Below, in pieces: positions 38,130-51,438 of a stretch of DNA of 64,000 bases. The number at the start of each line of letters is the position of its first letter. Position 1 is the stretch's first letter. Both the position numbers and the translations under genes were made by a program. Under the pieces are notes generated by a model, which was not told where the DNA came from, made no database searches, and saw nothing but the letters and a program-made list of their open reading frames with translations. Origin of the DNA: Streblospio benedicti (lineage: Eukaryota > Annelida > Polychaeta > Spionida > Spionidae); NCBI GenBank assembly GCA_019095985.1, contig CM032659.1, positions 6,693,914 to 6,757,913 on the forward strand. The letters run 5' to 3'.

Positions 38130-41100
38130 CTGTAACGAAATGGAAAGATTTAAATTATTTTCATCGACAAGTTTTCCCCAAAATTGGTGACATCAATGGA
38201 GAGCCCTAACAGCTAGATATAAATGGCATTTATATCTAGCTGTTATGAGTCACAATAATTGTACTTAAAATGCATGTTTCATAGCGTTGTGCACGTTTTC
38301 TGATGCCATTTGTGAATGTAGCTTCAGCTCAGTGTGATAATAAACATAAATACTCGCGAGTACATGTATGTGCAAATCACGTTCAGTATACGGCTCGCCA
38401 AAACGCATAATGTTACGAGGTATGTTTACATAAAACCACAGATGGCAACATGTAACGTATAACATTTAAGTCACGACACTATCGATTACCTATCATTTGC
38501 TCAGTGGGCCTACAGATGACCGATATTGAAATTGTCACTGATATGCAGCAATAGATATGACCTAATGTCTGCCATTAGTATAGTGCATATGCTTTCATAA
38601 TCTTGTAAACATTTAGAATTTTGTGACAAAAGATGCTACTTCTAACATTTTTTGAGATGCTTCTATTAACCAAATCAGGGCACTCTGATACTAACTATGC
38701 TACTAGTATGTGTAATATGTTAAGGCACTTCTACTAGCCAATCATATGGTTCCAATATGATACTAATCTACGGTGCTATACTATAACACAATCCGGGAAC
38801 ACAATATGCACATGATGCACATATATGTACACCAAAAGTCCATTTACATTTCCATAACTGTTTCAACTGCAATAGAAGCTATCAACGACTAACCCGCCAG
38901 TAAAGTGGCTCATGGGCCCCAGCATCATGCGAGGGGTGTGTGGTATGTATATTTCAATGATTTACAAACACAATGCCATACACATTACTACTATTATTCT
39001 ATATCATAGTAGTAATGTGTTTGATATAGTGATTGTAAATCATTGAAATATACCGGTACATACCATACATCACTCCTATGATGCAGGGGCCCATGTATGG
39101 TGCTATACTACAAGTCCATTTACATTTTCATAACTGTTTCGACTGCAATAGAAGCTATCAACGACCAGTAAAGCGTCCCCTCACCTAGAGTACGGCCGCC
39201 CGCCCCCCAATGGTCGCGCTCTGCCGACCTGAGGCAGCGAGACGGCGCGGTCGCTGGAGCGTGACGGTGCCGAGTAGAGACTCTGCAGCATACAAGCGGG
39301 GGAGAGCAGCACGGCGGCGTGGTCCCACCGTTGTAGTTGCACCCGGCGACACGTATAATTCACCGGCGACAACCGCTGCCACGACAACGTGTCTGAAACA
39401 CACAGCACATTTTTTTCACACCGGCAGATCCAGGTTTTGGAAGGGGGCTTGACCACCTTTGGGGCTAGTCATGTGGATTCAATGGATGCGGGGACATGGA
39501 AAAACACTATGAAAATGAAGTATTTTGGTGGGGAAAGGGGGGTCGCGCGCCCCCTGTGCCCACCCTGGATCTGCCTATGTTTCATAGTCATGGTTTTTTT
39601 GTATAGTACAGTAGAACCTCTCTATTAGGCTGACCCCTATTGGGAGGACCAGTGTTAGGTGGTCTCAATAGAGAGGTGGTCGCTATACAGAGGTTCATTT
39701 TGGTAGCTTTATGAAGGATTGTGATTGTGAAAAGTGGTCTCATTATAAAGATGGTCTCAATTGGAGGTTCAACTGTAATTGCATCTCATTCGGAGAAAAA
39801 AAAAATGGATTATCATCAAATACCACAGGCCGAATGATAAGTAAAGGCCAATGTAAAAAATTTAGAACCTTGCAATACCAATGCAAATACAAAAGCCCAT
39901 CCACTAAATTTGTAATCCATGCGCATTTGCATGATTGTATGTTGCATACAGCTTTTAGATTGTCTGATGATTCCTGAAGGTCATCACCAGATTTTTGCTT
40001 ACTCTATCGAATTACTCAACTCACCATAGTGGAGTGTCCAGATGTCGTGTTGTGGAGCGCCCCCATTGGTGCCGCCAAACACTAACATTAGGCTGCCGCC
40101 AACGTTGACTGCCGTGTGACCGGAAATTTCCGGTCCCCGCGACTTGACACGCAGCCATTGACGAGTGGCTGCACAAATACGATGGAGGGAAATCTTATAT
40201 ACCAGACACAACAGGCCTCAATGTTAATGTACCTTTCCATAACTGTTTCCAAATCAGGGTAATCAAAAGTTACAATGTAGATTCCCTAGTATTTCGCATC
40301 ACCTCATGGAATTTTCCACCTTACTTTTAAACTTTTCCAAATTACTTTTTTGGACTTTTTCAAACTATAAACTAAAATTGGTGTAATTCATATAATACAG
40401 TACTTTGAAGTTTCTTCATACAAACAGCTGTCACAATTTGCAAATATATACAGTAACTCAATATTTCAACAACAACTGTTGTCTTTTTCAAGAGTATGGA
40501 GAAATATTGAGTTACTGTATATGTTTGTAAATTGTGACAGCTGTTGGCATGAAGAAAGTACTGTATTATATAAACTAAAACATTTTAAGATTTTTACAAC
40601 TATTGCAAAAAAAATTGAATTCTCCAGTCCAATAATAAACCTACAAACAGGATGTTGCCACAAACTCACGGAAGTTCCACGCGACGACATCATCGCGAGG
40701 CTGTAGGTCGGTCATGCCCCCGACTACCCACATTGTGTCGCCGTGGACAACGGCCGAGTGACCGTGACGCGGCGCGGCAGGGTCGCGGCGCGGTGGCTGC
40801 TGGAAGTGCCACATCGCATGCTCTACAACATGCAGAGGAAAATGCGAAGAAATTAGAACTCCCAAAATTTCCATCCACAGGTGGGATTTGAACCCACGAC
40901 ATATGGGTTGAGATGATAACTGACCAAGTATGTAGGCTGGGGGTTACAGAGACAATGGTTCGTCTATGTAACCTTTTAACAGCCCGCCGCTTGGGATGAT
41001 GGTATCATTTTGGTCTCACAAATTTGCGGTCGTGACTTTGAGTCCAGTCTGGGCCACTTGATATAGTCAAATGAAAGCAGAGGTTTTCAGGTATGTCAAA

Positions 41101-44100
41101 ATAGTGGGTGAGAGCTTGCTTGCCATAGAAAAGAGAGAGAGAAGAATATGAAGGAAATATGAAAATTAATAGGTTTATGCTTGCAGCTTGTAATACAAAA
41201 TTTTGATTTAAAGTATATTGTTCTCACCATAGGCCCCAACCACCATGGGACGGGGTGCGGCCCGGTGGGCGGGTAGGTAGGGGTGGGTATGTATTCCACT
41301 ATGATTTACAAACACTATACCATACACATTGGCCATCATTTTCTTCTGCATAATATCTTTTTAAATGCAAATAACTGAACTTTTCAAAATTACCAAATTA
41401 GGATTAAGATTCACATGAGTGTGCTCGATTGAAAAACATTCATGAAGCATAGCTACAAACTTGAAGAAAGAATCAGCAATGCGAATTCTTACCAAGATCA
41501 TATGTCCACAGTTCATTGGTGGAACCCTTCAGATCGACGTAGCCTCCGAAGACTGTCATGGTGCCGCGGTGGATGACCGCTGTGTGGTACCGGCGCGACC
41601 CGGGGGTCGTCACCTCACTGCCCCCGGCACCGGGGTCAGGGCACCGCCACCGCAGGCTCCCTGTAACATTATCATTATAAACTACATTAACTTTATCAGG
41701 TCTGAATCTATCTATATATATATAAATGAATAAGGGATTTTTTTTTTGTTCCCATAAGGCTTTTTAACCAGAAGTCGTACACACTCCAAATTATGTGTGT
41801 ACAATCAGGAAAACTTGGTGGTCGTTTTTATCTATAATTCAAACCAAATGTATTTTTTTTTACTATCAAAATAGAAAAAAAAGTATTTTTAAAACATTAA
41901 CTAAAATTGGCTCCAATTGCAATAAAGCTTCAAACGAGGCATTTCTGACAAAATATTAATCTTCTACATCCAACGGAATCAATTTCAACATAATAAATTA
42001 AAAACTGTTACAAAGGTCAACCTGTCTGTAGTATCTGAGGTAACGCACCCAGATCGAGCATCCACAGAGGCGTGTCATCATCGCTGCTGCTGAAGTTTCC
42101 ACCAAACACGTAGAGGGCGCTGCGATACGGCAGCATGGTGTGGCCCTCTAGAGGAGGGGGTCGCTCGCCGGTGGTCGAAAGCTGCGACCACGTGTCTGTA
42201 CCTGCGACAGCATGGGCACAATGTAACCTACATGCAACGCCCGTTCATAAATATGGATCGGGATATATCAGATTTGGATTATTGGAATATGAAATATAGT
42301 AGAGCATCAATCGCACTGTTCGGCCATGCACACAATCTGTAAATCTTACATATGACGTGAACTCCCCGTTGTAGAGGTCGCTAAAAATTACGTCATATGT
42401 ACAATTCACGGTTTATGTGTATGGCCAGTTTTAGCGACTGGTGATCTAGGCACAATTAGGGCATTCCCAAATGAATATGGTTTAGATAGATCCACATGCT
42501 ATTAGGCTGAATTAGTCAACATAATAAATTTTCTGTTTTTTTCTTCTATATTTTGTATGTATATATAAGTTCTTGTACCATAAAATGCCTTTAAATAGCC
42601 CAAGTGGATTAATTGGATATGCCATAGGGGTGTAAAGGCAGGGTGACACTCTATTTATTGTTGCTGTCATGCCTTGGGACGTGTGTGTATTTGTAAAAAA
42701 AAACAAGACCTACAAAGATGCAAACAGGGGAGGCAGGCGTCTCAGTAACCCTTAAAAAGTCTAAAAACAGATTTCTGTCTAAAATCACCACCTGGCTGTT
42801 TACTCAAGTACAGGCATTTATACAGCATTTTACGGTACCAAGAGTTCAGGTTAGTAGATCGTCCCAGTAACGCCGGCTAATTAACGCTTACATCTGTTTG
42901 TTTTTCGGGAATCACTGATTAAAAAAGCATGATTTTTTTTACATAGAATCTACCAAGGAATAGATATTTGTGTAATACCGACACAAATTCAAACTAATGG
43001 TCACTCAATATTCATCAATTATTCAGCATTTGAAAATTGCATGATCTACTAAGATAAAGCTAAAACTACTAAAAAAAATCCACAACCAAGCAAAATTTGA
43101 AAAATAAACAAATATTTTGATGCACCTGGGACAGTTACATTCACAGCTGCATGCGCATATTTCTATAATCATAATGCAATGTCCAAATCTTAATCAATAT
43201 GCTGCCCCCACCATTGAAAACAGTTCTATCCACCACTGTCTTAATGAGAAAGCCTACGGACCAGGGTACAAAATAGCGCCTACCCAGCGGCCTGGTGCCG
43301 GCTAATTTTTCTCCGGGCCAACTGGTTTCAATAGTTTATGGCATTTTGAGTAGGCTACATTCTCAATATTATGATTAAGGGCCGCGCATTTTTTGTTGTC
43401 AGGGCCTGCTAAGTTTTATAGTTACTGGCCCTGTGGTCCGCGAGCAAATTTTCATGAGTTTCATACCCTGCTAAGGATTCATATGAAGTGCAATAGTTTA
43501 CTATAGCAAAATGACGAGAATAACATTTAGGCATGAGTTCCAACAACCAAACAGAAAGTGTTACATACCAAATTAGAAATATCAGCCTGGTTTAAAAAAA
43601 CAAACAATTTAAAGCTAATTATTTGAAGTTTTCTAAAGTCTGCACTTTTCTTATATACAATAGGTATTAGATTGACACATGTACTTTAAGGCATCATCCA
43701 AGAGCAGATGTGTACAAAAAGTAGCCAATTAGTATATCACTATTGCGTTCGCAACTAGTGAAAATAAATTACACAAGGAAATAAGTCGAAAGAATAGTTG
43801 GCAGTAAAAGAATTAACATGAATTAACACAAATATACAAGAAGTTTCTCAAAAATAAAACAAGATACAATTTAAGAACTTTGAAACAAATGGTAAATAAT
43901 AATAGTGGCATAAGTGAGATATTATACAAGAATATAATAAAATAAAATCGTTTCATAACGTACCCATGTTCCAACGCCAGGTGTCTCTGCAGGCCACGTT
44001 TCCAGCCTTGCCACCTGGAAAATGCAAATATGTAGGTGAAAATCACGAGAATAGTATCTTTTATACTGTATCATATATCATCAAAAGTGATTTTTTTCCT

Positions 44101-47100
44101 CCCTTACGCTAGCCATTATTTACGTAGACCTGCGTATGTACTTGCAAATTTGGCGTTTATTCAGTGATCATTATGAAACAAACACATCTGAAAACCATAC
44201 AAATCTAGGAGCTTCTTACAAAAATTACATTTTAGTCCACAAGATACATACATGTACTGACATGAGAATACACTGCTTCTTTTTCCAAGCTTCTGATCTA
44301 TAAAACTACATGTATGGATATATGAAATCATTGATTTGTCTCTATAAACATAAAAGAGGTAACAAAGTCACGATGCTGTTACTGGTTCCGAATCATACTC
44401 ATTACTGACCGTGAATGTAGGTGGCGTCACCGTACTGGCAGGCAGCGTGCTTGCTGCGGGAGGCCGGGACATCGCCGGGCGCCGCAGACTCGCGACCCGC
44501 GTGCTGCCACCTACAGGTGACCTGCAGCAAACACACGCATGAGGTCAATGTGGCAATGAGAGACTGTGAAATGTTACTCAAAGGTACTATTGAAAGAGAC
44601 TTTAGTAAGGATTGCCTTGCTAAAGTTGTTATGGTCATCAATGTACAAAAGTCAGAAAATGATGCAAGTTTTTGAACAAGGATGCCACTGTGCTGTACAT
44701 GTGAATAACTTATATAGTGGACAAACTGTTAAATCTCTGTGTGAAAGTGTTAGACACACGCATAGAAATGGACGTAATGATCGGCTTCAGGATATTAATC
44801 CTATTACAGCCGAATCATATCATATCACAATGATGGCTTGCTAAACTGGCTATACCACTAGGCCACAGCAGGTTGAAATGTTTTAGAATCAATTGTGTTA
44901 TCAATGTTCTGTATTGATTTAGGATTTCGTTCATGCATCAGTAACAACTGCAATGTCTTTAATATGCTTCTTATCAGCGGATCTTACTTACAGCATATCT
45001 TTCCCCATTTGAAAAACACAAACAAATGCTTTGGGTGGGCCAGTAAAAATATTTGATAGATTTTCCATGGAAAAAGTGGTTAAAAAGTTACTTTTAAGTG
45101 GTGGTATGCTGCATGAAGATACATGATAATCAAAAATGGTTAAAACTGTATGATTTTTACATTCATAAGTTATTAGTCAATGCTTGTGCTAATGCATAAA
45201 AGTTGACTTCAGCATATGTCAGTGGCCATGACATTGAGCTAGTGATTGTTGGCTAGTAACTAATCAGATGTGCTAATGACAGTAAGGGTGATTCGGGACA
45301 TGCATACAATGCAATTTCAGTAGTTAGGAATATTGATTTAAGCCATCCTTTAAGGTAGATCTTTACACGAGCATGGGCCTTTGAATGATTGTACATATAC
45401 ATGCTAACATCAATTACTTATAGCAAAACAAACCCCTACCCACACAACCATTGATAACCAACAACCAATAACCGACAACCCACCTTTCTGGCCCCTCCAT
45501 CAGGGCTGGGGGGACGACCATTGGGCGACTTGAGGCCTGTGGGGGGCAGGTTGAGATAGTCTTGGGTGAGCGTTGGGTGATCACTGGCCCACTGCATCAG
45601 CTGGTGCTGCGTCATGGTTGTGGCTGCCGATTGTGAGAACACACTGGCCGTGACCTCGGCCGTCACACTGTCAAGGTTACTGCTGCTGCCACCAGCCAGC
45701 CTGTAACCATGGCAACGTCCTAAATACGATCACCTTATTACATAGCATGTGGTCACTTTTTTTTATAAATTTTATTTCTTACATTGAAACTTCAGAATTT
45801 CAGCTTACAGTTAAGAGGGGGGTGACACAGGGGTCCTGAAATCCATTTTGCACTATTTTTTTTTAGCCCTATCCTGTGTCACCCCCCTCAGTTAATTCTA
45901 CATGGCTTTCCTACTTTACAACCAGGAACATTGAAGTAATGGCAATTATAATTGAAATCACAATAATTTCATTATTCAAACTTTGAATAAGCCATTTTTA
46001 CTAACATTGATAGCTTCAATGCAACATACACATGATATAGAAACTGATTTACATGTATGTACATTGCTGAACACTACATTTTGACAGCCGCTGGCCAGAC
46101 TTCTTTACACTGTTATGAATGTAGGGTCCATAACAAAAAATGTTCAAATCTACATTGAAATATACATAATATTTGGGTCACTGACACAAAGAAAGAAGTG
46201 GCACAAACCAAGCCTGAACTAAGCTACTGATGGGGCAACACCACTGAGCTATCCTTAATGTAGTGTATTTGGGATTAATTAGCGATAAATTTTAGGCAAC
46301 CATCCAGAAGTTCTATTGATGCTAATTACAAACACATGATTATACCAACAGATATTGATCCAGTCAACAGAGAGAGTTGACGCAGGCAGAGACTTCTGAG
46401 GCTGCATAACAAATGATCCAGTGTCCCACTTATCAAACCCATAATGCTGCATTGACGTTTTTAACAGCTGGGATTTAGCGATGTGTATAATATCCAATGA
46501 GAGCTACTTTGAACAATACCCCTGCATATTAATGCAAATGCATGTATATTGTGAAAAATATAATGAAAGATGAATTATTTTTAACATTATTTTGTTATGC
46601 ACAAAGAAGCTGCAATAATAAACAGACCAAACAATAAACATCTTTCATATAACTATAAACTATACATCAAAGTTGTTAAAAGAGTGCTTGTATGCTTGCA
46701 AAGTACTCCATTGATGATTTGTGACCACAATAAAATGTCACTGTGACAATGATAAAGGACTTTATTAGGCACTCAGTTGTGAGATTTTCAGTTATCAATA
46801 TATTCTATGGGATATACCCATTTCCCAAATTTGATTTCATATTAATTTTACCAATATTGCATTGATTAATTTAAAACTGTGTAATACAATGTATGAAATA
46901 AAATAGGATTTACTTCGGTCATATCAAACCTGACATTAATGCCAATTGGTGTGGAGCATTATTCAGTGAAGTGCCGCAACAAACAGACTTGCCAAGTCAA
47001 CATCATTGATCATGACTGTCAGTGATAATCACACACAAAATGCAATTCCAATATTAAAGTCTATTTATTTCATTGACAATGTGATGGAGTGCTTGGACTT

Positions 47101-50100
47101 GCTTTGTAAGTTACAAATACTGGTGAATATTTGAGTCTATTACAACAGTTATTTCATTCAGTGCTTGATATCCCTCTATAGGTCATTCTGGTTTGTCACA
47201 TTTGGTGATGCTTTTCACGACATAGAAACAAGATGGCACACTTTGAATTACCGGTATGCCCTTGTACTGTAAGTTCATGAAATTGGAAAATGGTACATTT
47301 TTACTATTTAAAGAAATCCACAAATTTATTAAAAATAGAAGCTAGTTTTATCCAAACTGACATTCATATTAAAGATAATAATGAAGATGCTCAGTCAAAA
47401 ATATAACTGTTCTGTAAATTCCAGGATCAATAAACAATATCTTTTCCATTGAAAGTGTAAGGAAAGTAAGACTAAAATGTTTCCCATTAATTATTTATTA
47501 CACCTATAAAAATAACGTGATGTCTTGTTAGCTAAAACACAAGGTCACTTGATGTTGCATAATTGAATGATTTTTGCCAGAAGTACCTTGAATTTCTAAC
47601 AACAGACGTCCAAGTTAACATTGGTAAGATAGGAGGCTTCTTACGTACACCATGGAGTTAAGATTGACCAAAATCATTTGGTTTACATTTTGCACCTTCA
47701 CGTGGTTTGGTGGGTTTCTAGCTGGCTGTTTATGGAGTGGCATTTGAATTACTCTACATAATTTAATACGCTGTTTAAATGAAAAGAACTGTCAGAATGC
47801 ACAAAATATATCATATTGCTTCTGTACATGTATACTTGTTAGTAGGACCCCTGAGCATCAAAAACCTTTAAGCCTTTTTACCCAATGAGATGACTTCACA
47901 ATTAACACTCGACTTGATAAGTAGGACTACTGGTACTTAAGTAGTTTGATTCATTCTTTACAAATCCATACAGTTCAGATGTTTGAGAAGTCAATGGTAC
48001 TTATAAACTGTTCACAAATGAATAAAAATGTAGCGGTATACAAATATGAAAAATAATCTATACATCAATTTGGAATCTACATTATTTATCTATATGCCCA
48101 GAGGCAGGCTAGATGGTGTCATACATGTATATTGACAACCACACTACTATCATATTTAATTTTTATCTATCTTATACAATACTTACACCCAAGCCCCAAT
48201 TGGGTTGGTCAAGACTATACACCCGAGGTCTGTAGGCTATGAGCTCAACTCAGAATTCAGTCAGAAATTCAGCAAGAAATTCAGCCAAAATGCGTAAGGT
48301 TTTGAACGAATGACATACATCACGTTCAGATGACTACGTCACACGTATGTTGATAAACATGGTCGCTGCACCTACTGTACTCAATGGTGGATAACTTTCA
48401 TATCATGATATCCGCTATGGATAACATAATAATACGGTGACATAACCTGTCATTTTGACACTTTTATGTTTTACAATCACGAGTAGCGCCTGAATGAGGA
48501 CTTTCCATTCACATCAATGGTAAACTGTCACATTTCCCTTGAATAGGTCCACAAAAAATAAATGTGAATTGAGGAATCTGTTACATCTTGGATGTACTGA
48601 ACCATATTCACACATGGGTATTTTCAATTGTATAAAAATGAAAGTTATTTTAAGATTAGAATTAGAAATAGTGTTGACAATAGTCTATTATTTTGGCCCC
48701 AATCGCTGAAAATGTTGCCGTTTTAGGCTGGTAGGTCATTTTTACGAACAAAATCTAATGACAAACGTTCTAATTCACCTCACATATATAGTGCAATAAA
48801 CTACCTACTGCTCGCATGGCAAACATAATTAGTTTTAAAAAGTATGATTTGTGCCTTTCCAATGCATATTTGATCACAGATATGTAGGATGTTGCATTGC
48901 AACATAACAGTCACGTTGAAAATGAATAAGATTTTCGTGTCAACTGTGGGCTGAATTTCCCGGTCCCGGATTCACAACAGCTTGTGTTCAAAAACGTTTT
49001 CACTCAAAAATGTTGTAAGTTAACATCTATTATATGTAAAATCCAATTCAGTAGTAAATTTTACATATATGTATGCATTTCTTTGAAGAATTATGCAGTT
49101 TTATAAGGTCTGCAAACTTGTTAAATATTGAACTAAATCCGTGTTGATAAACGTATATTCGTAGATAGACCACCGGATTTCAAGTGGCGACATTTAGCGT
49201 GATAGACGGCAGCATTCTTATACCCGGTATCAAAGCAGAGAAATTGTAGGATTTGACCACAAGATTGGAGTGTAAATCGCAAAATTTAGCATGCCAATGT
49301 TTGATTGGTACGAACGAAGATATAATATGAGGGGTCTGGGTCTTAAGCAAGTGCTTATGTATACATACTATATATATCAATATTTGATGTTGTGTGGCTG
49401 TGTTACTACTATTCAGATGGACAAAAATTGGTACCAGTGAACGACAGAACAAGAGATATGTTAACTGTATCATATACTGGTACATGTACATCAAATAGAT
49501 GATGTAACTTTTGCTTCCTAGAATTAATGTGCAATGTAAGTGCATAATTTGAGAACATAACATTAAAGTCAAAAGATAAGACTTACTTCTCGACTGTGTG
49601 AAGCACAGAAGTGACAAGATTGGAGAAAGTTTCTCGATCAAGATCTCTTTCAGAGAGGTCAAACTGAAATTCAGAAGGTAAATTATTAAATGATCCAAAA
49701 ACACAGTGAAACCATCACTTGTTGCAAAGTTAAATTATTTTTTCACCAAGTGTAAATAATCAATGAAATTTCATGAATTGTAGGAATTGACCACTCGATT
49801 GGAGTGTCAATTTTGAGGGGTAAATGACACGTCATTGTGACGACAATCGAGTGGTCAATCACCATTCTATCATGACTAAAATCCATTTTATTTTAAAATA
49901 AATCATATTATAACATTCTCATTGCCAGTCAATTTAGTTTGTTTTGAGCCATGGAGACGTCAATTTCATTTGTTTTGGCGTGCGCGGAGGCGTTAGTCTA
50001 AACTGTTGCTCTCCTCTACACGGAAGACGCCTTGCGTTGTCAGCGGCTGTATTGATATTGTGAGGAGTTTAGACTAGCGCCGTGGGGGTTTTTTTGAGCG

Positions 50101-51438
50101 TGTTTTCCATCGCAAAATTGAGCATGCTGATTGACCAATCAGCGTGGGTTATTGGCAGTGATTTTTGCACGGAATGATAGAATGTCCAATTTATCCTTAA
50201 GCACCTGAGAGATTCTTGGAACATAGCAAAGTGGATAACAAAAATATTGTGAATGATTATAAAAAATGTAAATTTCTCCAGTTTATCTTCATCATATACT
50301 TACTATTTCTAGAAAGATTGGAACCTTTTCTTTCATTTTCCCTCCAACACATACAAGAAGAGCTCCTGTAATAGTAAAACACAAATACCAGTACCAGGAT
50401 TTTTATCCAACTGTATGCAAAACATACCCCGTAACAAAATACTTTATTTTCTAGGCTGAAAGAAATGTCTTCATTTTCCAAAAATTAATGCTATGTGGTG
50501 CATAAAATATTGAAATAATGAGCCTTTTTACATTAACAGTACCTCTACACATTTTCTTTTATCCTATTGACTTAAGATAATTCAGATTCTAGAAAAGTAA
50601 TGGTGTCCAAACAGGGTTTACAATTGTAATGATATCTTATGCCATATGTCATGTACCATATATTTTTTTCTGATCTAAGAGTATTGTTATGTTTCACTTA
50701 CCAAGACCGTCCCTCCAGTTGACATGTCCATTGCGTTCTAGTAACTGACCGATCTGCCCAGATATTGTGCATGGAAATCGCAGTGTATTGACACTGAAAT
50801 ATCAAAAATGTGTTAACTCTATTTTTCATCTAGCAGTGTAACACAAAACGTTCATTATCAGGAAAAACCATACTTTGTCAGGAAATCTTTATCTTATTGA
50901 CAACAAAGAAAGTTGAACAAAGCAACCTTGAATTTCAATTACAATGTAACATAAATATGCATGTAGATCTAGAAATCCATTATTACTTACAATGTAGACT
51001 TTTTTATAATTTTTCCATTAGCATGTTGTTGGTTTTCAGAAATGCTAGTAAATGCTTGCTGAACATGATAACACACATATTGACTCACTGAAATATAAAT
51101 TCTAAGTAAATCATGTCATAATAAATTTAATAAGGCTGTCTTTGAAAAATTAAGATTATTTTCAAACTAGGTAGGATTGAAGGTATTTTAATGCATATAT
51201 TTATCTATTTTTAATCAATCACAGAATTGCATAAAATAATCATGTTACAGAAAAATGCTTTTTCAATAATAAGATTACTACAAGTTAAAAACCAATAAAA
51301 TTAGAAATCAGGAAAATGGTTTAAACATTAAATGTTTTGTTCAAATATATACTCACAATGTGATAAAAGAATATCCTGTTGAAATGTCGAAGAGGTGCTT
51401 CCCATTATATGCCAGGGTCATCAATAAAAGGAAGCAAT
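36515..51438 (-). CDS. Kelch-repeat protein with EF-hand-like N-part and long tail (13 exons, 5' partial)
   Basis: The exons in transcript order are 51438-51357, 50793-50702, 50365-50304, 49663-49587, 45700-45484, 44521-44410, 44014-43964, 42201-42049, 41660-41493, 40822-40670, 40168-40025, 39392-39185 and 38129-36515. Every junction is AG/GT with matching phase, giving about 1,043 residues. Residues ~1-105 are helical, with FPCTISGQIGQLL, VNWRDGLGALLVCVGG and FLEIFDLSERDLDRETF, like an EF-hand pair lacking the canonical calcium ligands. Residues ~180-450 hold five kelch repeats, marked by YIHGG, YVFGG, TVFGG, WVVGG and LVFGG, each followed by a tryptophan, with a sixth partial one (DTLSWQRL). 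Residues ~460-1043 are polar and probably disordered. No signal peptide, BTB, BACK or membrane segment is visible. Kelch domains are protein-binding propellers; the role here is unknown, and I know no family with this exact order. Confidence 0.9.
38207..38245. repeat. Perfect 19-bp palindrome with one-base centre
   Basis: TAACAGCTAGATATAAATG and its exact inverse are separated by a single G. It lies 78 bases upstream of the last-exon acceptor of the kelch gene. Such spacerless palindromes are usually unstable in replication, so it is probably recent or functional. Confidence 0.85.
38911..39095. repeat. 185-bp palindromic element inside a direct duplication
   Basis: It runs from CATGGGCCCCAGCATCATG to its inverse, with TTTCAATGATTTACAAACAC mirrored near the centre. 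The flanks are duplicated: AAGTCCATTTACATTT...GCAATAGAAGCTATCAACGAC occurs at about 38836-38890 and again at 39113-39165. Half-copies of the element occur at 41285-41330, 53607-53675 and 62773-62880. It is in the intron before the kelch gene last exon. Confidence 0.8.
39423..39575. mobile_element. MITE with GGCAGATCCAGG ends, copy 2
   Basis: Exact GGCAGATCCAGG/CCTGGATCTGCC ends and the conserved ATGAAGTATTTTGGTGGGGA block. On the - strand it ends only 30 bases upstream of the acceptor of kelch exon 39392-39185. Confidence 0.85.
39609..39775 (+). mobile_element. Pogo/Tigger-like MITE, copy 6
   Basis: CAGTAGAACCTCTC ... GGAGGTTCAACTG with TA on both sides, and a diverged interior. It is in the same kelch intron as the preceding MITE, 33 bp away. 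Confidence 0.88.
40393..40568. repeat. Fold-back element, about 75-bp arms
   Basis: It runs from TAATACAGTACTT to AAGTACTGTATTA, with ACAGCTGTCACAATTT and TACAGTAACTCAATATTTC mirrored. The loop is about 25 bases. It lies in the kelch intron between exons 40822-40670 and 40168-40025. Confidence 0.8.
40991..41065 (+). mobile_element. tRNA-derived SINE, copy 1
   Basis: TGGTATCATTTTGGTCTCA resembles a polymerase III A box and GACTTTGAGTCCAGTC a B box, with the same spacing as 59281-59340 and the inverse of 61453-61515. No complete tRNA fold with acceptor stem is seen, so this is a SINE head, not a tRNA gene. A further tRNA-like stretch, GGTGGGATTTGAACCCACG, at 40881 faces the other way. Confidence 0.6.
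42318..42415. repeat. Diverged hairpin with mirrored ACATATGACGT
   Basis: The arms begin GGCCATGCACACAA and end with TTTATGTGTATGGCC, and both carry a TGACGT core. Identity between the arms is roughly three quarters by eye. Confidence 0.5.
43262..43340 (+). repeat. Dispersed repeat, GTACAAAATAGAGCC family, copy 2
   Basis: Second occurrence of the block at 3425-3500, with GTACAAAATAGCGCCTACC and a GGTGCCGGCTAATTTTT segment. Confidence 0.55.
45703..45716. promoter_or_regulatory. RFX X-box at a splice acceptor
   Basis: GTAACCATGGCAAC matches the RFX X-box. On the - strand it forms the last bases of the intron just before the kelch exon 45700-45484, so it doubles as part of the 3' splice site. 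Confidence 0.4.
45815..45889. mobile_element. MITE with GAGGGGGGTGACACAG ends, copy 2
   Basis: A 75-bp copy with exact GAGGGGGGTGACACAGG ends flanked by perfect AGTTAA duplications (45809-45814 and 45890-45895), which fixes the target duplication at 6 bp. It contains a single ATCCATTTTGCACTA unit. Confidence 0.88.
49990..50085. repeat. Fold-back GTTAGTCTAAAC element
   Basis: GGCGTTAGTCTAAACT at the left and AGTTTAGACTAGCGCC at the right are inverses, and both sides are GC-richer than the surroundings. It may belong to a wider inverted structure: CATTCTATCATGAC at 49863 is mirrored by ATGATAGAATG near 50175. A nested pair, TGACCACTCGATTG and CAATCGAGTGGTCA, lies at 49789-49860. Confidence 0.6.

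Larger units (their letters stand above)
45701..49586. other. Large kelch-gene intron (3.9 kb)
   Basis: It lies between exons 49663-49587 and 45700-45484. Besides the small MITE at 45815 it contains, at about 47440-47810, a diverged copy of a dispersed repeat also found at 51825-52180 and 52215-52460. The shared blocks are AAAACACAAGGTCAC, AAAATCATTTGGTTTACATT and ATACGCTGTTTAAATGAA. No further exon is recognised. Confidence 0.6.

Noticed and set aside
49180-49704. 174-codon open frame on the - strand
   Set aside because: It overlaps kelch exon 49663-49587 in another frame. The exon frame is fixed by both neighbours, and the long frame has only random hydrophobic, T-rich composition.
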